Shown here in pieces: positions 37,691 through 48,800 of a stretch of DNA of 64,000 nucleotides. Made by a program: the position numbers and the translations under genes. The notes below the pieces were generated by a model, which was not told the origin of the DNA, searched no databases, and saw nothing but the letters and a program-made list of their open reading frames with translations. Location: contig CM060171.1 in the NCBI GenBank assembly GCA_030549775.1, positions 138,168,859 through 138,232,858 of the forward strand, written 5' to 3'. Every line of letters begins with the position of its first letter. The stretch's first letter is position 1. Source of the stretch: Tamarix chinensis (Eukaryota; Streptophyta; Magnoliopsida; Caryophyllales; Tamaricaceae).

Positions 37691-39152
37691 TGAGTTCTAA
37701 ATTTGTAGCTGAGAATGATACTTGCATTTCGCTAAGTTCTAAACGCTTGTAGCTTCTTGAATTGCTTGTGCTAATGTGCTTGAGGAATGTTCGAATATAA
37801 ATTTGATTAATGATGAGTATATGAGCTATGTTTAATTACCGAAATACAGTAGGTACTGAACTAAGAAAGAGTTAACATATGTGCTCAACTATGTTTAACT
37901 TGCTGCAGCTGATATATAGTTATTTATCTCTGTGTTCAATATGATGTTAATGAAGGTGTGATTAAGTATAAGTTGCTGTATTTTTAGTAATTATTGGAAA
38001 ATTTATAGGACAACAATAGGTTATTAAAACTATGATTAATCAACATTAAGTTAGGACTTAGAGAAAAGAGTTAGAGATGTTATGAATATGAGCATGTAAA
38101 TTAGAGTCCCTTCTATGTGGTGAATGCACACCAAAAAAATTTCTCTATTCTAGTTTTTTTAAGGTTTAATTTCAGAACTAAAACTGAATTGTTTCACACA
38201 TTAAAAGCATGTTTATTTGAGCTGAGTTGTATTTGTCTTATATGGATTATTTATGATATATGTAGACATGTTTACTTACTGTTTTTCAGATATGATTTCA
38301 TATCTGAATTTTGCTTGTTCCTCTAGCTAAATACATGCTTACAGAATTAAAAAAAAATGATGTTAAGTTTAGTGCACCAAGTAAGAATAGAGTTAACTAA
38401 GTTTCGATAGCTTTTCATGTGCTGTAGAGGCTTATTCTCTTCATGTCCGCACTGATTTTGTAACATATCTGTAGACCTGATTTTAAATCTAAAATCAGCT
38501 TATTTTATGCTTCTAAAAATTATTATAGACTCATAATATGATTGGGAATAGAGTTTACAAAGTGCTTAATCAAGTGGATAAATCTAGATAGGTTTGAAGC
38601 ATTTTGGGGGCAATTTCATCATGTTTTGGATTGATTTTATAATCAATTTACATGTCTAATTTCAGCCTTGAAACTAATTATTTTTCCAATTACAAACTTG
38701 AATTTAGACCCACACTATCCTAGGAAATTCAATTTACACAATGCATAATCAATTTCGATAATTTTGGATGTGTCTCTAAGCACTTTTGGAAGTAAATTCG
38801 TCATGTGTTGAGCTAAATTCTATAGTGCAGTATTAGGTCTGATTTTTTTATTTTTGTTGTTGATTTTATCATAATTTGAAGGCTAAAACTTAGTATAGGT
38901 TAGTGCAAAAGCTTAGGGATATATATGGTTAGGTTTGGGTTGAGGTTGAGGTCTTTCGGGCATCAAAATTGACATTTTTGCTTGTAGTTTAACTGAGCTT
39001 ATTTTTTTGGAAAAATTCTATTGATGAATCTTGACTTTAGGACTTCACCAAAATTCCATGTATTGTATATAATCCTGATTTAAGTTCTATTGAGTTTGGT
39101 TTATAGTATGCATGATACACTATTACGAAAAATTGATAAATTCACCTCAATC
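37691..39152. other. CACTA interior, no recognisable feature
   Basis: AT-rich; a + frame of 69 codons at 38117-38326 shows no motif. Phrases resembling 'GATTTTAAATCTAAAATCAGC' type words recur loosely (38180-38680), suggesting old duplications. Confidence 0.35.
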
Positions 39153-39365
39153 TGTGTATCTCATTCATTCACAAGTTCTCAATATATAGTACATATGTGC
39201 GGTGGCCTTGGAGAACAAGTCACGACCAGCTATCAATATCCTATCCTAGCTAATAGATAGGAAACAATCCCCTAAACTTAGGTAATCCCATACAAACAGC
39301 TACACAATATTATCCCCTAAGATATACAATATTATCTTCCTAAATTACAAAATATATCCTTAACA
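39153..39365 (-). mobile_element. Short solo LTR (Ty1/copia-like), about 213 bp
   Basis: On the - strand it starts TGTTAAGGATATATTTTG and ends GAATGAGATACACA, with a TATATATTGAGAAC segment before the end, as in small copia LTRs where the transcript begins. Both edges carry TG..CA. No target duplication was confirmed. Confidence 0.45.
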
Positions 39366-40092
39366 AAAATTGTTATAATACTAAAATTATCATTACGTTG
39401 ATCTAAATATTATCATGTAACTAGGTACTTGATCAATTGAACTCGTATTTTTGGTTTATGTTTTTATCATTTTTAACCACTTTAATCATAACTAATTACT
39501 CCAAAATTAATATACAAAATCGGATATAAGCAACAATAGGATCAAGACATATAACAACGCCATCATAGATGCAAATTTCCCTTTCAACGTCTAACAAACC
39601 GAAAGTAGTAGAGCAACAATAATTCAAGCGGCTTCAGAATTGAATCAAATATCAGCATGAAATTACTATAATCACTGGACAAATCCTTGATTAGAAGTGT
39701 AGGAACCTAACAATCAAATTATTCAACTATTTAAACCTGACCGAAAGCTCCCAATACACGAGGCTATCTAAAACCGAATCGATGACCTAGACTCGATTTC
39801 CACCCAAGTATAATGAACTGAGCAGTTTTCAAATTATAAGAGCATGATACCTCATCAAATGAGTCATTACCGACATTTAATAGACTATCTAATTTTAAAA
39901 GAGAAATAAGAATGAACGCAATCACACTAACAAAATAGAACTCAGTGGATGGTAATTAGACCAAAATGCTGGTTGGCTACTACATCAAATAGAAATGAAA
40001 TTAGACCAAAAAATTGAAATAGGAAGGATTGATACCTTGGAAGCTAACTACGCTGATTGGTTCTCCCCGATTTTGCAGGAGATGAAACCAAT

Positions 40093-40344
40093 TTATATGT
40101 GCTGGTCGAGCTCGGTGCTCGATGGAAAAGTTGTTCGTCGATAGTCGACGAAAACCACCACTAGTCGTAGGAAGCACCACCGGACGCGTTGATTATGGTG
40201 ATGGTGGGTGCGGTGGAAGAAGCTATTGTGAAGGAAGGAGTCGTTGATGGCAAATGGTCGTGAAAGCCGGAAAGGTGGGTTGTGTCGTGAGAATGTTGGG
40301 GGCGATGGTTTTAGATTTAGAATATTTTTTTTGAGGTCGTTCAC
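40093..40344. other. GC-richer patch in the CACTA interior
   Basis: A 250-bp patch (about 40070-40320) with much higher GC than the rest of the element and an 83-codon - strand frame. No family recognised. It may be a captured host fragment. Confidence 0.3.
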
Positions 40345-40379
40345 GTTAATTTTTTTTGCCCAAAATTAGATTTTCCGTG

Positions 40380-40695
40380 ATGATTATATCCGTTGCTAAA
40401 GTTAGTTTGAAATTTATAAAATTTCTTTTAGCCACAATAAATAAAATCCGTTGCTAAATTTAGCTTGACATTTGTGAAACTATTTTCAGCCACAATAAAT
40501 AAGATTCGTTATTAAAGTTAATTTGAAATTTATGAAATTTTTTTCCGCCACAATTATTGAGATCCATTGCTAAGGTTAGTTTGACATTTGTGAAATTATT
40601 TTTGGCCATATTAATAAAATCTATTGTTAAAGTTACTTTGAAATTTGTGAAGTTATTTTCGGCCACGATTAATAATATATGTTGCTAAAGAAGAG
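40380..40695. repeat. Right subterminal tandem repeat of the CACTA element, about 58-bp unit
   Basis: Five units share the phrases CCGTTGCTAAAGTTAGTTTG, AAATTTGTGAA and GCCACAATAAATAA, with the unit length near 58 bp. A further scattered set of GTTGC words runs to 41380. Confidence 0.85.
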
Positions 40696-41401
40696 AGTTT
40701 TCACACGTTGGACACATTTTTCTTATAATCTTCTAACAAAATTATTTCTCTCTTTTATTAATTTCCATGAAATGAAAAAAATAGTGTAATATATTTTATG
40801 ATTCTTAAAAAAAAAATCATTTTCTCTTAGATTAATTTTCATGACATAAAAAATAGCATAATATAATTTTAAAAGGTTTTTTTAGTTTAATAATTTTTAA
40901 GTTATGAGAAATAAAATAATAAAATAACCATAAAACAAAAATTAGCTATAAAATAAAAAATATAATAAAAAATAACTATAATATATTTTAGCCACAACTA
41001 AAATACGTTATCGCAACAAAATCATCGTTGCGAAAAAATAATACTCTTTACCAATGACAGTCTATCGTGATTCGTGAATATAAATATGATATATAAAATT
41101 GATTGCAGGTATACTTTTTCTTCCTCTAGTTTCATAATTTTTTTATTCACGACTTCACAAATTGTTGTAAAATAATATTTTTTACAACAAAAGTTTTGCT
41201 GTAAAAATTATTTATATTTTAGGCACGATAAATTATTGTAGCAATAAACATATCTTTTATAGCAATGAATATTATTGTTGGAAAAAAAAAAGCAGCATTT
41301 ATGACAACAAGTTTTTATCATGATAGGCGGCAGTTGTTGCCAAAAAAAATTTTGGTCGTTGCTAAAACTCCTTACCAAATATATATTTTCTTGTTGTGGG
41401 A

Positions 41402-43223
41402 TTGGAGATTAAAAGCCATCGGTTTTTTTTTTTTTTTTTCCTTTTCTCATCCAACTGCAAGTATTTACAACAGAAGTATACCGGAAGAGAAATTGAGTAA
41501 CTTGGTTGAGAATTTCAAGGATAGACGATGTAGGTAGTTTTATCGGCGGCTGAAGCATCGTAGAAAAGGCTGTTCTGAGTGAGGCATTTATGACGTCCCT
41601 TGGATTGGAGGAAAATAAAGCTAAGTTGGCAGAGGAGGGAAGGAAATATTATTCATAGAAATCAACCTAGAAAATTACTCATACACACCGTACGACATTG
41701 TCAAGCAGGTTGCGCGGCATGATTTTACCTTAAGTGGGAACGCAGAACGGCGGTCTACCATCGAAGGCAGCAGCGACCGACTTTTACGAACGGAGGACGG
41801 ATGACCCGGGCCGGGAAAATTAAGGGGGTACAAACAATTCACGTGAGGTTAAATTGCCTTTTTACCTTTACGTCGTCATGCAGCGTAGGTAACAGTACCA
41901 CCATACAGGTCCCTCGATAGACAAGAACTAGACTAGATAGCGTTCCACTCCGCAACTTGGATTCACATGATCATCATAATATTCTATAATATTATTTTAT
42001 TATATACCGACCGCAATAATTTTGTTTACCTTTTTCATGGGATCAATTGCTTTTGAATATTTTATCTGCCCCGAATTTTTTTGCCCCTTTGACTTGTATA
42101 ATAGTAATTTATCTACGCAATTAACTAACTTAACCGTTAGTTATATTTAATTAATCAAAGTGTACCTTTCTCTCTTCTTGTCCATCTAATGCCCCCAAAT
42201 CATTTAATCGTAATTAATTAATTGAACATATTTATTTATACAACAACGGAGCTCGTACGTTGTCCGTCGTCCGATTACGTCGTTAATACGAGTAGAGTTA
42301 TATACTGTTTAAAGTCTCAGCACTCGTACTGTGTTCTCCCTCCTCGGCCCCCACCACAACAGTAGTCCGTGCCGTATGTAATGCAACGCTACGTCTCCGT
42401 CACCGATTCATTGAAATTCTGTTTCATTCGGCATCCTTTTTTCGTTTTCATCATCGTTGTTATTCAAATGTAGGTGAGCATGGTTTATATTTTTAATAAT
42501 ACAATTTTCCTATTTACCGTACAATATTGGTGCCTGTTGTCCTTTAAAATAATTGGATCATGTCCTCCTTTTTCACCGCATATAGAGGTGATACATCTTT
42601 AATGTTGGCCAATTATTCAGCATACCTAATCAATTATATTTTTATATTTTTTACCACAATATATATGCAATATATTATAGAATAACATCAACAGTTAAAA
42701 TGTCTAATATATATATATATATATATATAATTTTATTTGATCTTCCATTTAACCGATTAATTTTACTAAATGATGTCATCAACGTGGTCCTTGTATTTAT
42801 AGTGATAATATTTATTTTATAGAGTTGGTATACATATTTTAAGTAAACACATAAAAGAAAGCTTAAGATATAAAGAAACCGATAGCGTTAGGTAATTTCA
42901 TTGTTACATTGTACAAAAATGCCAGGAGTACTCGTCCATCCTTTGATTATATAGCGAACTAAAAGGAGAAAAAGATGGAAAACGTTTCTCACTTGAAAAT
43001 TTAAGTGTTTCCGTGAATACGACTCCTTATAAATTTACTTATACGTATACGAGTCCTATATGTGAATGTGCGTAAATATATATATTTTGGGAGTAAATTT
43101 TAGAAATAATAAGTCTAAACGAAAAATTAGCCGAAAATAAGGAAACAAGCTCCACTCCTTACGTAAAAATTCATAAGCTAAAGTGTAGAAATATTTGTAT
43201 TTTCGTATGAATTAAGAGACATA
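41402..43223. other. Low-copy upstream intergenic region
   Basis: More balanced base composition than the transposon tracts, notably 41690-41830. A G-box-type CACGTG lies at 41840-41845, a (TA)n run at about 42704-42729. A short open stretch at 41554-41658 (ending in TAG) reads like a final exon (KAVLSEAFMTSLGLEENKAK and on), but I cannot assign it to a family and it lacks a partner exon. Nothing else supported. Confidence 0.4.
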
Positions 43224-43464
43224 GGACTTGTTTGGTATGGGGATAATAAGGGTGGAAAAATTTTCCCTTTATTTTACATCTTTTATATTAAATATTTAAT
43301 AATAATAATAATAATATTTTTTATGAAATACCCATTTTAGATTAAATTAAGATCTAAAATGGGTATTCATTATAATAGAAATATTTAATTTTAAATAGAT
43401 TATATAAGATATATAAAATATATAAATAATTTTTCCACCCCTATTACCCCCATACCAAACGAGC
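43224..43464. mobile_element. Foldback MITE, 241 bp
   Basis: The arms are inverted repeats: left CTTGTTTGGTATGGGGATAA and, on the other strand at the right end, CTCGTTTGGTATGGGGGTAA, both continuing into a GGGTGGAAAAAT stretch. The centre (about 43328-43366) is a second perfect hairpin, ACCCATTTTAGAT / ATCTAAAATGGGT around a 9-base loop. ACATA occurs on both sides (43219-43223 and 43465-43469) and may be the target duplication. It sits about 2.5 kb upstream of the APRR2 start codon, roughly 1 kb upstream of the inferred first exon. Confidence 0.75.
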
Positions 43465-44280
43465 ACATATTTGTATGAATAGGAAAAAGAGAGCCTAAAT
43501 TTTGTTCTAGGGTAATATTAGAAATAGCTACCGACGATGAGTAAAAGCTAGCTTATGAAAGATTAAAATTACTTATGAAACAAAAGCTTCTCCTATTAAC
43601 CAAGCAACAAAAATAAAATTATCGATTTATAATTACCTTATTCATGATATAATTTTCTAACCGTGATGTTTAATGTTACTAATCTAAATAGCTCTCTCTA
43701 TATATATTTTATTAATTTCTTCATATTAAAAAAATTATTCAATACCTTAACTTTTATAATAAAATTAAAATTTATTTTTTAAATTTTAAAACTTATTTTT
43801 TATTATTTATATATTAAATTTTTAATAAAATCTATAAATATAATTTTAAGTTATTTTTATTAATTTTTAAAGAATTACAAAAATTATTATAAGAATTTGA
43901 TTGGAGTAATTTATCGGGGGGATAGAATGAAAGCCACAACTACACTACTGGTATCGTACTAAAAACTAGAAAGATTAAGCTATACTGTACTACTGATAGT
44001 CTACAATTTGTTTTTGCCCTTTTTCCAAGTTAGGCCATTAACATCAACGTTAATGACCTTAGTCCGACCGTGAGAGAACGAACTACGAAGCCTGCGCGGA
44101 TGATAAAAGCCGGAAGAATGAGACCAATGGGGAGAGCGAGTGCCCCTGTCCCTGTGCTGCTGCGCATATTCATGTCCTGTGGTCCGTATAGTAAGAGCCC
44201 CAACGCCAACAGCAAGGAGGTTCGCCCTCCCGGCCTTGAAAGTTGTTGAAACTTAAAAAGTCCTTCGCTTGCCCCCGCAT
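43465..44280. other. Proximal upstream region of the APRR2-like gene
   Basis: AT-rich to about 43920, then GC-rich from 44030 onward. This step in composition is common at plant promoters. I see no clean TATA box at an obvious distance from the inferred transcript start. Confidence 0.4.
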
Positions 44281-44412
44281 CCACTTCGCTGCTGCTTCGA
44301 ATTCTTCCTTCCCCGCCCTCCTCCTCTTCTCTGTCTCTCTCTATCTCGTCTTTCTTGCCTTCTATCTGGTCCCTCTGGAACCTCTCCGCGTATCTTTTTC
44401 ACTTGCTAGCCT
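44281..44412 (+). other. Inferred non-coding first exon (5'UTR) of the APRR2-like gene
   Basis: A CT-rich stretch typical of plant transcript starts ends at a strong donor, CCT|GTAAGTTG (GT at 44413). The matching acceptor is TTTTTTCAG at 45571-45579, giving a 1167-bp 5'UTR intron. An alternative acceptor exists at 44701-44703. The upstream limit is only estimated. Confidence 0.4.
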
Positions 44413-44747
44413 GTAAGTTGATGAACGAAGAAAGTCCCTAAGCAACTTGTTGGTTAAGATCCTACGCTACCCATTTCTAATTTCCCCATTGAACGAAGCA
44501 TAAGGTAGAGAGAAAGCTTCTAAATTTCGAATCACAGCTGTTATTTTTTCTTTTCTTTTCTTTTCTTTTCTTTGCACTCCCCACCACTTCTAGTTCTATA
44601 ATATGCAACAATGTTCAAGCTTCCATTTTGATGTGTTCTTCTTCGAGCGTTGCGTGCGTTACTCTGGGGGGAGGGGGGCTTTATGATCTCAAGTGTTTTT
44701 CAGGTTCTTCATTCATGACCCATGATTTGCTTTGATTCTAATAATAT

Positions 44748-44752
<5 letters not shown>

Positions 44753-44806
<54 letters not shown>
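44753..44806. repeat. (TAT)n microsatellite in the inferred 5'UTR intron
   Basis: About 18 uninterrupted trinucleotide units; a likely length polymorphism within the gene. Confidence 0.95.
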
Positions 44807-45638
44807 TCCCTTCCCTTTTTGATTTGATTCTGGGTCTTCCTTCCTTCCCCGTTTCTTTGGCTATGCAGTACATTATTACGGATATATTGTTAGTATTTAT
44901 CAATTTACTGAAGTATTCAATCAGATCCGTTATGTGAGAGTCAAGGATAACAGTCATATTCCAGATGATGCAGTTTGAATCTTTGTTACGCTCGCTGCTA
45001 ATTTTGACATTTCAAAGGTTCTGACTTTCCTTTCGCTTCCCCCCTCCCCTCCCCGGGGTTCTCCAATTTTACAGTCACTGGTCTGAGATCAGTGTTTTTG
45101 GCAACTGCCCTTTCAGAACCTGAAAGTTAAGATTTTGATTTCAAAGAAAAGGAAAGGCAGTCGAGATGCCTGTTACTATGTAATTTGCCTTACTACTTAC
45201 TCTTTTTTTTTATTTATTGATTTATTTAAGCTTTGGGGGCGGGGTGGTTGTTGGTTGGTTGTACAGGAAGTCGATTAATGGGCAAATAATATGATACGCT
45301 TTTCTTTATGAATAATACCAAATGGCAAACTACATCCCTTTTTTTGTTCAATTTAAGGATTTGATTTTTAGAAATCTTTCTTACTTGCCCTGCACTTTGG
45401 ATTGTGTTTTAGGTGGGTTTTTCTATTTTAGTCGTTCTCGTCTCGATGGGATTCTCTCCGTCTTCCCTAATCATAAGCGTGGATTATAAAGTTAGACTTA
45501 CTGTGGTTTTTTTATAGTGCCTTGTTGTGCTTAGCATACAGTTTAATATTAATTTATTCGTTAATTACCTTTTTTTCAGGTAATTTTTTTTAAAAAAAAA
45601 GTAAGAGTAATAATAACAATAATAAAGGTGCTCTGTGG

Positions 45639-45707
45639 ATGATGAAGAAGAACCCATCCATCTTTCCCGCCTGCAACCACCGATCAACGGTTTTGATATC
45701 TCACTGA
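45639..45707 (+). promoter_or_regulatory. Upstream ORF 1 in the APRR2 leader (22 codons)
   Basis: ATG ATG opens a 22-codon frame that ends TGA at 45705-45707, 31 bp before the main start. It lies in the inferred second exon of the leader. A possible ribosome decoy, not a demonstrated one. Confidence 0.45.
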
Positions 45708-45721
45708 GAGAGGAGAGAAGG

Positions 45722-45838
45722 ATGCCAAACCAGCAGCTATGGTTTGCACCGCCAGTGATCTATTGGAATGGAAGGATTTCCCTAAAGGCCTCAGGATCCT
45801 CCTCCTCGAAGGGGGTGAGGATGTTGCTATCAGTATGA
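45722..45838 (+). promoter_or_regulatory. Upstream ORF 2 overlapping the APRR2 start codon
   Basis: ATG at 45722 (A at -3, C at +4) opens a 38-codon frame out of phase with the main ORF. It passes over the main ATG at 45739 and stops at 45836-45838, 100 bp into the coding exon. A ribosome that starts here cannot reinitiate at the main start, so this would be expected to lower APRR2 translation. The main ATG has a better context (G at -3, G at +4), allowing leaky scanning. Confidence 0.5.
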
Positions 45839-48800
45839 AATCAAAGCTTCAAGAAATGGATTATAACGGTTAGTTATCGAATTTTTTTACTCTCTTTTAG
45901 TATGCCGCTAGCTCAAATTAATTTATTTATCCCTCCTTTTGTGATTACTGAAAATAGAATTCGGTCCCCAGCCTGCAGCAATTATAGGAATTTGGTGGTT
46001 TCCTGTGCAACCTCATTATAGCAATGTAGGTGGTTGCTGCATAACATATGATTTGTCATCTGAAATTATAGGGCTCTTGAGTGAATAGTGATTTTGTATT
46101 CATGACCTTTCCCCTCCCTCCTGCTTTTCATTAAAGAGGGCACCTTGAATCATAAAAAGGAAGAAGGAAAAAAAAAAGTTGCTGATGATTTGAGAGTAGA
46201 CTTTGCATAATTCACTACCCCATCCCGGCCCTCCCTCCCTCCCTTCCTTTTTGTACCATGGAAAAAAGAAAAGAAAAGAAAAAAGTAGTACTACCTTTTA
46301 TTCAAGCAACAGCAAGCATGTGTCTGGATTCACATGTTTCCTGTCCGGTCCTAACCAGCTCTTTAACTTTATATTTATCATTTTTGGTCAATGTTTTTAA
46401 CAGGGCATTGTTGTTATTCTGAGCAGCGATTTGTTTGAAATAATTACCTTCCTATCCGTCATGCTAAGAGTTCCGCCTATAGTGGGTTAGCTAAACCTGC
46501 GGGCTCTCATGACTAGACTGTGATAGGTTTCCTTGCTTGCATGGTTTTTTTATTTTATTTTTTTTTTCATTTCCCTGGTGCTATTGCTGTATGAAATGGT
46601 TTTTTTTTTTAATTTGTTTTTTCAATTTTGGGGGTACAGTTTCTGTTTTTCTCAACGAGACGGAAGCTATATCGGCGAGTAAGAGTCAAAACTTTCATGT
46701 TGCTATTGTAGAGGTATGTTTCAGCTGGCTGTTTTTATGGGATTTATAATGGAACGATGAGCATCTATTCTTGGCTTTTGTTTTGTTATCTCTTCCTTTT
46801 CTTATTCTCCCAAGCCTTGGAGTTGGGACCATCCAACAGAAAGAAGGCCGGAAAATGGGTTTATTTTTATATAAATGATATGTAGGAAAATGAAAACAAC
46901 TGCACTGTAGAAGTTCTGAATTTCATACGTTTTGGTTTACGTGTGTTTTGATCCACAGGTGTGCGCGGCCAACTGTGATGGTAGATTTGAATTCCTCCAA
47001 AACGCCAAGGACCTCCCAACCATAAGTAAGAGCATGTTATTTTCTTCTCTCTATTGCTTACTGCCCTGAGATTGACATACTCCTTTTGTTTTTTCCTTTT
47101 TGGGGAGGGGGGGAGGTGTTATTGTTATTGTCATTGATACCTACCTTTTATTATGGCGTGCGTGCGTGTCCTTGAGAACCATTTTTGATCGTCTATATCC
47201 TTTTTGAGTTTCTACGCACAGCGGTTTAAACTTTTAGAAGCAACGTACGTAATAGTAATACCCCCCTCCCAAAAAACACCCCAACAACCAGAGGTCCAGA
47301 GCAGTTTGGTTAAGGGGGAAAACCTGGTTTAAACGGTTAGCTGAAGTAGCATTACATGGTGCGTTTTCGATGCAAGATATATATGTATATTATATGTATG
47401 CTCATTTGTCTTTCTTTACTTATATAGTGATATCAGACATTCACTGCCTGCAGACCATGATGAAGTGCATCGCGGTAAGGTTTTTTTTTTTTTTTAATTA
47501 AAAAATAATAATAATAAATAAATCTATGTTGTTTACAAAAAGGGAAATCACCCAATCGTTATAATAATTTAACGCAAGCCCTTGTTTTGGCTCTCTCCTA
47601 TAGCTTGGAGCAGTTGAGTTCCTCCAGAAGCCAGTTTCCGAGGACAAGCTCAAAAATATATGGCAACATGTAGTACACAAGGTCTGCCTCGTTCATCCTG
47701 CGCGCGTTCCTTTCCGATCGAGGAAAAATGCTACTATATTTTGTTCGACAGGAAGGAATACTGATATTATACTACTATTTATATCGTCCTCAACAGGCCT
47801 ATAATGCAGGCGCAACCACCACCACGGACGCTGATTCAAAAGATTCTGCCATGTCCATACTCGAGCAAGAATGTACAGCGGCAGAAAACTTAGGCTCAAA
47901 AGAACAAGCTCGTGTGGCTGAGGAGGCACATGAGAACGAGAGTGACCATGACCAGTCCACTAACAGCGATAAATTCCCCGCCCCGTCAACGCCCCAGCTA
48001 AAACATGGCAGAAGATTCATGGATTCTCAAGAGCACACGAATAGTTCCGCTGATAGAGAGGCCGGGGAGCATGATGGGGAAGGGGAATCCAAATCTGTCG
48101 ATACTACTGCGTATGATGATTCGAAGACGTGTCTGCCGCAATCATCTGAAGGAGGTGCCGCGGGTAAAGAGGAAGGCGGGCGTTCTGATGATTCGAAGGG
48201 CGTGATCGCTAACTCATCCCTGATCCCGGCTGATAAAGAAGAGGGCTCTGGATCAGGTGATGCTAACGATCATGGTGCTGCGAACCAGGGTAAGGAGCCT
48301 GCTAATAAAGGATCGTGTGGACTTAAAGCAAGCAGGAAGAAAACAAAGGTTAGGCATTTGGTCGCTCAGCAGTCGGCTCTTCATTACTTTCCATGATTTT
48401 CAAAATATTATTACTGTTACTTACGCTTACGTAACGTGCGCGATAGGCTAAAACTTTTGCATGAACCGCTTGTCTTTCCACTTTGGAAGGCAAAAAGGCT
48501 ATTTTTTTTACTGTGCAAATTTATCGCCCTCAGCCGCCTGTAGTTTAGTTTATATATATATGTACATATTGCTTTCCCTTGGTCATGGATGGGGTCCTGC
48601 GTGTGTTTTTACAGGTAGACTGGACACCTGATCTTCATAGAAAATTTGTTCATGCTGTGGAGAAACTAGGCGTAGATCAGGCCATTCCGTCTAGAATCCT
48701 AGAGCTTATGAAAGTCGAAGGCCTGACAAGGCATAATGTTGCGAGTCATCTCCAGGTAATAATTACCTGAGGCTAAGAGTAATCCGTGCTGAGTTCTGTT

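Larger units (their letters stand above)
34825..41398. mobile_element. CACTA (En/Spm-type) DNA transposon, 6574 bp, non-autonomous
   Basis: The left end reads CACTACAAGAAAAG. The right end, on the other strand, reads CACAACAAGAAAA, matching at 12 of 13 bases. The 3-bp direct duplication GGA flanks both ends (34822-34824 and 41399-41401), as expected for this superfamily. Subterminal repeats with GTTGC/GCAAC words lie at both ends (34850-35470 and 40380-41290). No transposase (TNPD-like) ORF is recognisable; the interior contains LTR-type insertions and AT-rich filler. Confidence 0.85.

Noticed and set aside
44030..44284. 84-codon minus-strand frame in the APRR2 upstream region
   Set aside because: GC-rich promoter-proximal DNA; no recognisable motif and it abuts the inferred APRR2 transcript start.
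45635..45838. 67-codon frame starting at GTG
   Set aside because: No ATG at the given start; only the part from ATG 45722 is kept, as an upstream ORF.
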